Positions 53,739 to 61,631 of a stretch of 64,000 nt of DNA are shown here, piece after piece. Both the position numbers and the translations under genes were made by a program. This DNA comes from Microtetraspora glauca. Lineage in GTDB: Bacteria > Actinomycetota > Actinomycetes > Streptosporangiales > Streptosporangiaceae. Every line of letters begins with the position of its first letter. The stretch's first letter is position 1. The notes below the pieces were generated by a model, which worked only from the letters and a program-made list of their open reading frames with translations, searched no databases and was not told the origin of the DNA. The stretch is taken from positions 310,001 through 374,000 of the forward strand of contig BBYL01000007.1 of assembly GCA_001570385.1 (NCBI GenBank). The letters are read 5' to 3'.

Positions 53739-54350
53739 TCAGGGCAGCGCGGCGGCGACCCTGAGATCGGAGAGGAAACCGGTGTAGGCGGTTTCCCTGT
53801 CCGGGGCACGCAGGATCGCCGACGGGTGCACGGTCGCGACGTAGTAGCTGCCCTCCGCCCGGGGGAGGGCCTGGCCGCGCTGCCGGGTCACTCTGAAGGA
53901 CGGCCCGAGCAGCGCACGCCCGGCCGTGGCGCCGAGGATCACCGTCACCGCCGGATCGACCAGGCGCATCTCGGCGTCGAGCCACGGATGGCACGCGTCG
54001 ATCTCCGCCGCGGTGGGCTTCTGGTGGATCCGGCGCTTGCCCCTCGGCTGGAACTTGAAGTGCTTGACGGCGTTTGTCACGTAGACGGCGTCACGGTCGA
54101 TGCCGGCCTCCTCCAGGGCCCGGTCGAGCACGCGGCCCGCGGGCCCCACGAACGGGGCACCCTGGCGGTCCTCCTGATCTCCCGGTTCCTCGCCCACGAG
54201 CATGAAGCGCGCGTCGGGAACGCCGTCACCGAAGACCGTCTGCGTGGCGTTCAGATAGAGGTCACAGCCCTCGCAGCGGCGGGCGGCCTCGCGGAGCGCG
54301 GGCAGGCTGATCTCCTCTGGAAGAAATCGTTCCGCACCGATGTTTGCCAT
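53739..54350 (-). CDS. udgX: Uracil-DNA glycosylase, UdgX type
   Basis: 203 residues of the family-4-like UDG clan. Motif A is GEEPGDQED, motif B HPSAILR, and the inserted loop KRRIHQKP is diagnostic for UdgX, whose His covalently captures uracil-containing DNA. Cys residues in CEGCDLY and others would hold the 4Fe-4S cluster. ATG 54350 gives MANIGAERF; the longer frame adds a Cys-rich tail antisense to the ideR leader and is unlikely. UdgX may guard the chromosome or a stalled lesion. Confidence 0.9.
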   Translation of the reverse strand: MANIGAERFLPEEISLPALREAARRCEGCDLYLNATQTVFGDGVPDARFMLVGEEPGDQEDRQGAPFVGPAGRVLDRALEEAGIDRDAVYVTNAVKHFKFQPRGKRRIHQKPTAAEIDACHPWLDAEMRLVDPAVTVILGATAGRALLGPSFRVTRQRGQALPRAEGSYYVATVHPSAILRAPDRETAYTGFLSDLRVAAALP

Positions 54351-54427
54351 CCCATGTCGCTTCCCCAATAGGGTCGGCTGCGAACACATCGGAAGCTCGT
54401 AGCATCGATTACAGGACGGGAGGAACG

Positions 54428-55132
54428 TTGACCGCACACGGCCTGATCGATACCACCGAGATGTACCTCCGGACGATCTTCGAGCTCGAGGAGGAGGGCA
54501 TCGTTCCGCTGCGCGCCCGCATCGCGGAGCGGCTGCAGCAGAGTGGCCCCACCGTCAGCCAGACGGTCGCGCGGATGGAGCGTGACGGTCTTGTCAAGGT
54601 GGAGGGTGATCGGCATCTGAGCATGACCGATCTCGGGCGCACCCTGGCCATCCGGGTCATGCGCAAGCACCGGCTCGCCGAGTGCCTGCTGACCCAGGTG
54701 ATCGGACTGCCCTGGGAAGAGGTCCACATCGAGGCGTGCCGCTGGGAGCACGTGATGTCGGAGTCGGTGGAGACACGCCTGGTCGGACTCCTTGACAACC
54801 CGACCATGTGCCCTCATGGAAATCCCATCCCCGGGCTCGGGGAGCTCGGCGTGGACGAGTCCGCCTCGGTCAAGGAAGAGCGGATCATCTCCATGATCGA
54901 TCTGGCGGGGCCCCGGGAGATACCCGTTGTAGTGCGTCGAATTAGCGAACAAGTGCAAAGTGATCCCGCCGTGATGCTTAAACTCAAGCAAGTTGGGATA
55001 CAACCCGGACGCGAGGTGACGCTCGCGGCGAGCGACGACGGTGTACGGGTGACGGGTGACGGTGAAGCGGACAGCAACCTTGCGGAACTTCCGCGCGACG
55101 TCGCCGCGCACGTCTTCGTCACGAGACGATGA
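54428..55132 (+). CDS. ideR: DtxR/IdeR-type metal-dependent repressor
   Basis: 234 residues. N-terminal winged helix (SGPTVSQTVARMERDGLV), dimer/metal domain with EACRWEHVMS (Cys and Glu/His ligands) and HRLAECLL, and a C-terminal SH3-like domain. This is the iron-responsive branch, though manganese members are similar. TTG 54428 was chosen because GGGAGG lies 4 bases before it; the 28-codon extension upstream has no family similarity. Confidence 0.87.
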   Translation: MTAHGLIDTTEMYLRTIFELEEEGIVPLRARIAERLQQSGPTVSQTVARMERDGLVKVEGDRHLSMTDLGRTLAIRVMRKHRLAECLLTQVIGLPWEEVHIEACRWEHVMSESVETRLVGLLDNPTMCPHGNPIPGLGELGVDESASVKEERIISMIDLAGPREIPVVVRRISEQVQSDPAVMLKLKQVGIQPGREVTLAASDDGVRVTGDGEADSNLAELPRDVAAHVFVTRR

Positions 55133-55252
55133 CCGAAAGCGTTCGTTGAGTCCCAGCAGGGAGCCCCTCCTCTCCCGTCAGAACCCAGCCTCTGTTCAGG
55201 CAGGAGCGCCAGTGGTCCGCTTTGCGAACACCCGCCCCCAAGGGGTGATCGG

Positions 55253-57478
55253 ATGAAACGTTGGGGGGACCTCTCGCAGGACAGCGCCGACCATCTCACC
55301 GCCGGTTCCGTGCTGGACCAGGCCGAGATGGCGGTCGTCGTCACCGATCGGTTCAGCAACGTCCTCTACTGGAATCCGTTCGCCGAGCGGTTGTTCGGCA
55401 GGCCGGGCGGCGAGGAGGGGAAGGAGTCGCTCCTCTCCCTCGGGATCACCGAGAAGGATCACCCGCTGACCGCCGAGCTCGCCAAGAGCGTGCTGAAGGG
55501 CGGCGTCTGGGAGGGCACCTTCGACATCGTCCGGGCCGACGGCACGATGATCTACGTGCGAGCCCAGGCCGTCCCGCTCCGGCATCCGTCCGGCTCGGTC
55601 ACCGGTGTCGTCATCACCGCGCGCGAGGCCATGCGCAGCAACGAGCGCGAGAAGGACCGGTTCGGCCTCCTCGAGCGCATCGGCGAGCGGCTGGCCGGCT
55701 CCCTGTACGTCGAGGAGACGCTCAACCGGGTCGCGGAGATGCTGGTCCCGCAGTTCGCGGACCACTGCTTCATCGAGCTGGTCGAGGGCGACCGGCTGAT
55801 CCGCAAAGTCTCCACCCACGTCAACGGCTGGGCGCCGCCCCCGGAGTCGTGGCTGCCCGTCGGCGGCGAGATCAGGTACCCCTCCGGCCACTACGCCGAC
55901 TCGGCGCTGCGCCGTCAGGAGACCATCCTCATCGAGGACTTCTCGCAGGTCAGCTATCCCGCGCCGAGCGAGGCGTCGGCCCGCATCTGCGGCGAGATCG
56001 GGATGACCTCCGCCATCGTGGCGCCGCTGTGCGTCCGTGGCGAGACGCTCGGCCTGATGTACCTCGGCCTGTCGAACCTCACCGACAGGCGCTCGCCCCA
56101 CTATGACACGTTCGACCGTGACTTCGTCGGCGCGATCGCCACCAGGGTGGCGCTGGCCGTCGACAACGCCCTCCTGTTCGAGGAGGAGCGGCACACCGCC
56201 GAGTCCTTCCAGAAGCACCTGCTGCCGCGTGAGCTGCCCTCGCTCGACGGGCTGGAGATCGCGGTCCGCTACTACCCGGCGGCTCCGCTCGCGTCGCACG
56301 GCCAGGGCATCCAGACCCAGGTCGGCGGCGACTGGTACGACGTGATCCCGCTGTCCGCCGGCCGGGTCGGCATCGTCATCGGCGACGTCGAGGGGCGCGG
56401 GGCCAAGGCCGCCGCCGTCATGGGACAGCTCCGGGCCGCGCTGCGCGCCTTCGCGCAGGACGACAAGCCGCCCGCCGACATCCTCGCCCGCCTCGACGAG
56501 TGGACCAGGATCGTCGCCGCGCCGGAGCGCGACGACTTCGGTGAGGACATCACCAACCCGCCGATCGTCACCTGCCAGTACCTCGTCTACGACGCCTGGT
56601 CCCGGCAGCTCTCCTTCGCCAACGCCGGTCACGCGCCGCCGCTGCTGATCGTCGACGGCAACGTGACCGAACTGGACATCACCGAGGTGGGCCAGCCGCT
56701 CGGCGTCCACGCCAAGGGCGTGCACGCCGACCTGGTCTACAAGGAGGAGACCCGCGTCCTCCCGCCGGGCGCGGCTCTGCTGCTCTACACCGACGGCCTG
56801 GTCGACCGGCGGCCCGCCCGCGACTCCGAGGAACCACCGCCGAGCGAGGACGAGACGCTGCGGATCCTCTGCGACAAGGTCGCCAAGATCGCCGGGGACA
56901 CGGTCGAGCGCATCGCCGACGCGGCGACCGTCGCCATTCCCGGTGAGATCGACGACGACATGGCGATCCTGGTGATCCGCTCAGTCGGCGCCGAGCTGCA
57001 GTTCGAGGAGCAGACGTTCCCCGCCCAGCCGATCATGGTGGGTGAGGCGCGCCGCATGGCGTCCGTCGCGTTCGAGCGCTGGCAGGTCCCCGACGAGCGC
57101 GCCGAGCTCGCCTGCCTGCTGGTCTCCGAGGTCGTCACCAACGTGGTCCTGCACGCGGCCAGCGCCAGCGTGCCGCGTCGTGACCTGATCATGGACGGCC
57201 CGCCGTTGCCGTTCGACGAGTCGTGGGACGTGCCGGGCTTCGAGGACGAGGTCGTCAGCGACAAGGAGTTCACGCTCCGGCTGCGCCGTGGCGAGGAGTC
57301 CGTCTGGGTCGAGGTGTTCGACCAGGACCTGCGGCTGCCCCGCATCCGCAGCGCCGGCGAGAACGACGAGGGCGGCCGTGGCCTCTATCTCGTCGACCAG
57401 CTCGCCAAGCGCTGGGGGTCCCGCCCGACCAGGGAGGGCAAGGCGGTCTGGTTCGAGATTCCGGTGGGCGGCCGCTGA
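55253..57478 (+). CDS. PAS-GAF-PP2C phosphatase with C-terminal HATPase domain
   Basis: 741 residues. Residues 20-125 PAS (VVVTDRFSNVLYWNPFAERLF), about 145-310 GAF, about 325-560 PP2C/SpoIIE phosphatase with GGDWYD, IGDVEGRG and GEIDDDMAILVIR metal sites, and about 585-741 an HATPase_c kinase-like domain (VSEVVTNVVLHA, GGRGLYLVDQLAKRWG). Such proteins link sensing to sigma factor control through anti-sigma antagonists; the STAS protein at 43.9 kb could be a partner. ATG 55253. Confidence 0.92.
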   Translation: MKRWGDLSQDSADHLTAGSVLDQAEMAVVVTDRFSNVLYWNPFAERLFGRPGGEEGKESLLSLGITEKDHPLTAELAKSVLKGGVWEGTFDIVRADGTMIYVRAQAVPLRHPSGSVTGVVITAREAMRSNEREKDRFGLLERIGERLAGSLYVEETLNRVAEMLVPQFADHCFIELVEGDRLIRKVSTHVNGWAPPPESWLPVGGEIRYPSGHYADSALRRQETILIEDFSQVSYPAPSEASARICGEIGMTSAIVAPLCVRGETLGLMYLGLSNLTDRRSPHYDTFDRDFVGAIATRVALAVDNALLFEEERHTAESFQKHLLPRELPSLDGLEIAVRYYPAAPLASHGQGIQTQVGGDWYDVIPLSAGRVGIVIGDVEGRGAKAAAVMGQLRAALRAFAQDDKPPADILARLDEWTRIVAAPERDDFGEDITNPPIVTCQYLVYDAWSRQLSFANAGHAPPLLIVDGNVTELDITEVGQPLGVHAKGVHADLVYKEETRVLPPGAALLLYTDGLVDRRPARDSEEPPPSEDETLRILCDKVAKIAGDTVERIADAATVAIPGEIDDDMAILVIRSVGAELQFEEQTFPAQPIMVGEARRMASVAFERWQVPDERAELACLLVSEVVTNVVLHAASASVPRRDLIMDGPPLPFDESWDVPGFEDEVVSDKEFTLRLRRGEESVWVEVFDQDLRLPRIRSAGENDEGGRGLYLVDQLAKRWGSRPTREGKAVWFEIPVGGR

Positions 57479-57521
57479 GCCATCCTGTACGGCCCGGCCC
57501 CCGGGTGCTTGACTCGCAGAT

Positions 57522-58298
57522 ATGGAGTTGACGTACGAACGCCGGGGGACGGGGCCGCCCCTCGTCCTGCTGCACGGAATCGGTCATCACTGGCAGGCAT
57601 GGTCGCCCGTCATGGACCTGCTGGCCGAACGGCACGATGTGATCGCGGTGGACTTTCCCGGGTTCGGGGCCTCGCCGCCGTTCCCGCCGGAAACGCCGTA
57701 CAACGCGGAGACGGCCGCCTTCGCGATCGAGGAGTTCTGGGATCGGCTCGGCCTCTCGCAGCCGCATGTGGCAGGCAACTCGCTGGGCGGTTATGTGGCG
57801 CTCGACATGGCCTCCCGTGGTGTCGTCCGTTCGGCAGTCGCGTTCTCGCCCGCCGGATTCTGGTCCAGGAGCGAGTGCCTCTACGCGCGTACGGCGTTGC
57901 GTGCCCTGCGGAAGGCGGCGACCGCCACGTCCGAGGGGACGGCCGCCGCGTTGATGTCGTCCGCCGTGGGACGCAGGGCCTCCTTGGGACTGCTCGTGGC
58001 CAACCCCGACGGGATGGCCGACGAGGAGGTGCTGCTGGGCACCCAGGCGCTGCGGAACTCGGCCGGGTTCGACGAGATGCTGGAGTCGTTCGCGTGGATG
58101 GCCCCTCCCGCGCCCCCGAAGGTGCCGATCACGATCGCCTGGGGTGATCACGACCGGCTCCTGCCGCGGCGCCAGGCCGTACGCGCGGGGCGTTGGGCGC
58201 AGCAGCGCGTCAAGTTGCTCGCGGGCTGTGGTCATGTGCCGATGAGCGACGACCCTTCGCTGGTCGCCCGGATCATCCTGGAGACCACGAGCGGCTGA
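57522..58298 (+). CDS. Alpha/beta hydrolase
   Basis: 258 residues. HGIGHHWQAW oxyanion loop, nucleophile Ser in VAGNSLGGYVA, Asp in WGDHDRLLP and His in GCGHVPMSD. Substrate unknown; the family includes esterases and C-C hydrolases. It follows the phosphatase gene by 43 bases. Confidence 0.87.
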   Translation: MELTYERRGTGPPLVLLHGIGHHWQAWSPVMDLLAERHDVIAVDFPGFGASPPFPPETPYNAETAAFAIEEFWDRLGLSQPHVAGNSLGGYVALDMASRGVVRSAVAFSPAGFWSRSECLYARTALRALRKAATATSEGTAAALMSSAVGRRASLGLLVANPDGMADEEVLLGTQALRNSAGFDEMLESFAWMAPPAPPKVPITIAWGDHDRLLPRRQAVRAGRWAQQRVKLLAGCGHVPMSDDPSLVARIILETTSG

Positions 58299-58411
58299 CC
58301 GGTGCCACGGCTCGATGCGCACGCGGCCTCGTCAGCCTTGTCGGCCTTGTCGGCCTCGCAGTACGGCCATCGCGCCCGCGCTCGCGGAGAAACCACCGCA
58401 TACTGGTCGAC

Positions 58412-58573
58412 ATGGACGCCGGACTCATCCTGCTGGTCTTCCTGGCCTTCCTGTTCGCGTGGTTGCTCAACCGGGTGCGCAGGTTCTTCCGGCTCGGCGC
58501 GATCGGATACGCGGGCGTGATGATCGTGTTCGTGCTCGCGATGCTGCTCATCTGGGGCCAGACTCTCCGCTGA
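58412..58573 (+). CDS. Small membrane protein with two helices
   Basis: 53 residues with hydrophobic segments at about 4-20 and 32-48 around a basic loop (NRVRRFFRLG). No family recognised. It sits alone between the hydrolase and the convergent acyl-CoA dehydrogenase. Confidence 0.5.
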   Translation: MDAGLILLVFLAFLFAWLLNRVRRFFRLGAIGYAGVMIVFVLAMLLIWGQTLR

Positions 58574-58621
58574 CCGTCATGAGCCGGCTTCGCCCCGTGA
58601 GCCGCCTTCCCCGAGGTGCGG

Positions 58622-59767
58622 CTAGAAGCCGAAGGAACGGCCGATGATCTCCTTCATGATCTCGGTCGTGCCGCCGTAGATCGTCTGGACGCGGCTGTCG
58701 AGCCATGCCTTGGCGACCGGGTACTCCGTCATGTAGCCGTAGCCGCCGTGGAGTTGCAGGCACCGGTCGATGACCTTGTTCTGCAGCTCGGTGGTCCACC
58801 ATTTGGCCTTCGCCGCGTCCACGACCGAGAGCTCGCGGCGGTTCAGCGTGGTGACGCACTTGTCCACGTAGTGCCGGGCGATCTCGACCTCGGTGGCCAG
58901 CTCCGCCAGCACGAAGCGGGTGTTCTGGAAGGAGCCGATGTTCCGGCCGAACGCCGTCCGGTTCTTGCAGTACTCGATGGTCGTCTCAAGGACGGCCTCC
59001 GCCGAGGCGACCGCGGCGACGGCGATGGACAGGCGCTCCTGCGGCAGGTTGTTCATGAGCTGGATGAAGCCCTGCCCGTCGGCGTCGCCGAGGCGGTTGG
59101 CGACCGGAACCCGGACGCCGTCGAAGAACAGTTCGGCGGTGTCCTGCGCGTGCATGCCGATCTTCTCGAGGTTGCGGCCCCGGGTGAAGCCCTCCATGCC
59201 GCGTTCGACCACGAGCAGCGTGGTGCCGCGGGCTCCGGCCGCCGGGTCCGTCTTGGTCACGACCACGACGAGGTCGGAGTTGATGCCGTTGGTGATGAAC
59301 GTCTTCTGGCCGTTGACCACGTAGTGGTCGCCCTCGCGTACGGCGGTGGTGCGGATGCCCTGCAGGTCGCTGCCCGCGCCGGGCTCGGTCATGGCGACCG
59401 CCGTGATCAGCTCGCCGGACGCGAAGCCGGGCAGCCAGCGGCGCTTCTGCTCGTCGTTCGTCAGATCGACGAAGTACGGTGCCATGACGTCGTTGTGCAG
59501 GGAGAAGCCGAGCCCGCTCGCGCCGATCCTGATGATCTCCTCGACGACGACGGCGTTGTAGCGGAAGTCGGTGATCCCGGCTCCGCCGTACTCCTCGGGG
59601 ACGGAGAAGCCGAACATGCCGAGCTCGCCGGCCTTCTTCCAGACCTCTCGCGGGACGATGCCGTCCTTCTCCCACTGGGGGTGATGAGGCGCCACCTCGC
59701 GGGCCAGGAACTCACGGACGGTCTCACGGAAGAGAAGGTGCTCTTCCTCGAAGAGGTCGCGCTGCAT
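58622..59767 (-). CDS. Acyl-CoA dehydrogenase
   Basis: 381 residues. FAD-enzyme signatures include AMTEPGAGSDLQGI, the Trp-loop and the C-terminal LHGGYGYMTEYPVAKAWLDSRVQTIYGGTTE-type region (seen as LHGGYGYM and RVQTIYGGTTE), whose Glu is the catalytic base site of long-chain-type enzymes. ATG 59767 was chosen after GGAAGG. Substrate length unknown. Confidence 0.93.
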   Translation of the reverse strand: MQRDLFEEEHLLFRETVREFLAREVAPHHPQWEKDGIVPREVWKKAGELGMFGFSVPEEYGGAGITDFRYNAVVVEEIIRIGASGLGFSLHNDVMAPYFVDLTNDEQKRRWLPGFASGELITAVAMTEPGAGSDLQGIRTTAVREGDHYVVNGQKTFITNGINSDLVVVVTKTDPAAGARGTTLLVVERGMEGFTRGRNLEKIGMHAQDTAELFFDGVRVPVANRLGDADGQGFIQLMNNLPQERLSIAVAAVASAEAVLETTIEYCKNRTAFGRNIGSFQNTRFVLAELATEVEIARHYVDKCVTTLNRRELSVVDAAKAKWWTTELQNKVIDRCLQLHGGYGYMTEYPVAKAWLDSRVQTIYGGTTEIMKEIIGRSFGF

Positions 59768-59941
59768 CGGACACGCCTTCCGGGCCGGGGACATCTCGCC
59801 CGGCCAGAATACGATTCTGTTACTCGTAGGTACACCGTCCTGGCCCCGTTTTCGGGTCGGCCGAAGACGCGCACGCAGAGCGCCGGGTGAACGATCTCCT
59901 CGTTCATCCGGCGCGCTCCTGCTTCCACGGTGTCGTTCGGG

Positions 59942-60313
59942 TCAGTCGCCCGTCGCCCCTTCGAGGTCCCGCGCCTGGTCCAGCCAGGTGGTGAACAGGT
60001 CGGCGTCGACGTCGGACAGGGCGCGGAGCTTCACGCTCGCCATCGCCCGCGCGCCGGTTTCGAGGCGGCCGGACGGGTCGGTGATCTCCTGCCCCCGCCA
60101 GAACCCGAAGGTCACATGGCTGGAGTAGGCCTTGATGTAGCAGACCGGGGACTTGCCCGGGGCCGGGCCGAGGCTCCACACCGGGTGCCCGTGCCAGACC
60201 GCGCCGGTCCCCGGCAGCGCCTTCTCGATGAGCGGCAGGAGTTCGTCGGTGATCTGGCGCTGGGACTCGGGGAGGGAGGCGAGGTAGCCCTCGATGGTGG
60301 CGAACGCGGTCAT
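59942..60313 (-). CDS. DUF1801-domain protein
   Basis: 123 residues of the DUF1801/YdhG fold: YLASLPESQRQITDELLPLIEKALP, then GHPVWSL and a C-terminal basic-hydrophobic stretch VTFGFWRGQEI. Proteins of this family are small cytoplasmic and of unknown function; they often occur near sigma/YCII genes. The DUF998 gene follows on the same strand. Confidence 0.82.
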   Translation of the reverse strand: MTAFATIEGYLASLPESQRQITDELLPLIEKALPGTGAVWHGHPVWSLGPAPGKSPVCYIKAYSSHVTFGFWRGQEITDPSGRLETGARAMASVKLRALSDVDADLFTTWLDQARDLEGATGD

Positions 60314-60384
60314 GTCGATGTCCTTGCTTCCTGTGAGATGGGTTCGGGCCTGCGGGTGTGGGGTGTGCCCCGGTACGGGGAGGT

Positions 60385-61095
60385 TCAGAGGCCGCGGCGA
60401 TAGCGGACGGCGACCGTCGAGACCCAGAGCATCGCGGGGATGACGCCGACGGCCAGGGTCAGCGAGCCGGCCGTGCCGCCGCTCATCGCCCAGCCGTCGC
60501 CGAGCAGGAGCGCGGTGCCGGCGACGCGGGAGGCGACGGCGTGGCCGCGGTTCCCGGTGCGGCCGAAGTGGTGGCCCAGGACGTAGCAGGCGGCGATCAA
60601 GGAGATGAAGGCGATCGAGCCTGCGGCCATGTGGCCGTAGCTGTGCCAGGTGAGCGCCTCGGGCATCCCGTAGGGAGTGCCGGAGGGAAAGCCGTCGGCC
60701 GGGTCCATGACGAAGATCCCCGCGGCGATCATGCCGATGCCGTAGAGCGTGACCAGCCGTGGTGCCCACCTGCCTCCGGGGGTGCCGTGCAGCGCGCGGC
60801 GCAGGCCGACCGCCCCGGCGACGGTCAGAACGCCGGAGACCAGGAAGTTGGTGATCTGCAGCCAGCCGAGGGAGCCGTTGCTCAGCGCGCTCAACGGGTG
60901 CCGCGTCAGGTCGAAGCCCTCGCGGGTGGCGGCCTGGGCCAGGGAGACGATCGCCCACAGCGGCGCCGCGACGGCCGCGCACGTGAGCAGGGAGCGGGTC
61001 GAGGCGGCCGTGGAGGAGGCCGTGGAGGAGGCCGTGGTGGTGGCTGCGGTGGCGCTGGCGGCGGCGGGGGTGGCGGGTGTCTGGATGGCGGTCAT
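60385..61095 (-). CDS. DUF998 membrane protein
   Basis: 236 residues with an Ala/Thr-rich, low-complexity N-terminus (SSTASSTAAS) and six membrane helices of the DUF998 type (HPLSALSNG at the first loop is characteristic). ATG 61095 follows AGAGAGG. It may be co-transcribed with the DUF1801 gene and lies opposite the YCII-sigma pair. Confidence 0.83.
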   Translation of the reverse strand: MTAIQTPATPAAASATAATTTASSTASSTAASTRSLLTCAAVAAPLWAIVSLAQAATREGFDLTRHPLSALSNGSLGWLQITNFLVSGVLTVAGAVGLRRALHGTPGGRWAPRLVTLYGIGMIAAGIFVMDPADGFPSGTPYGMPEALTWHSYGHMAAGSIAFISLIAACYVLGHHFGRTGNRGHAVASRVAGTALLLGDGWAMSGGTAGSLTLAVGVIPAMLWVSTVAVRYRRGL

Positions 61096-61235
61096 GGCCG
61101 GTGCCTCTCTCGGGTTCGTCTTCGGTTCTCGCTCACACGTCGATCCGGCCATGTGACAGGGAATGACCCTCGTTCCCTGTCGTATGAGAATGTTCGACGC
61201 GTAGGCAGAGCCCAGGACAAGAAGGAGAAGACCCC

Positions 61236-61559
61236 ATGCGCTACCTGATGACGACCAAGCCCACCGACGCCGCCCCCGACGAGAAGCTGTATGCCGAGAT
61301 GGCCGCATTCATCGAGGAGATGACGGCGGCGGGCGTCCTGCTGGCCACCGGCGGGCTGGAGCCCGGCGGGATCCGTGTGACGTCCTTCGGTGACACGATC
61401 ACGGTGACCGACGGGCCGTTCGCCGAGGCCAAGGAGGCGGTGGCCGGCTTCGCGCTGGTCGAGGTCCGCTCCAAGGAGGAGGCGATCGAGCTGACCCGCC
61501 GGTTCCGCGCGATCGTCGGTGACGGCGAGAGCGTGATCCAGCAGGTCTTCGGTCCCTGA
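61236..61559 (+). CDS. YCII-related (DGPF) protein
   Basis: 107 residues with MRYLMTT at the start and the DGPFAEAKE motif near residues 59-67. DGPF proteins are the standard neighbours of ECF42 sigma factors, where they may act as sensors or effectors. It is followed after 72 bases by the sigma factor gene. AGGAGAAG lies 4 bases upstream of the ATG. Confidence 0.9.
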   Translation: MRYLMTTKPTDAAPDEKLYAEMAAFIEEMTAAGVLLATGGLEPGGIRVTSFGDTITVTDGPFAEAKEAVAGFALVEVRSKEEAIELTRRFRAIVGDGESVIQQVFGP

Positions 61560-61631
61560 GCCGCGGCCCCTGATCCGATGACGGGACCTCCCCGGTTTGC
61601 GAGCGAGCCGGGGCGGTGCTGTCATCGTGTC

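Noticed and set aside
54351..54437. Longer UdgX start
   Set aside because: The added Cys-rich tail is antisense to the ideR leader and family members begin close to MANIGAERF.
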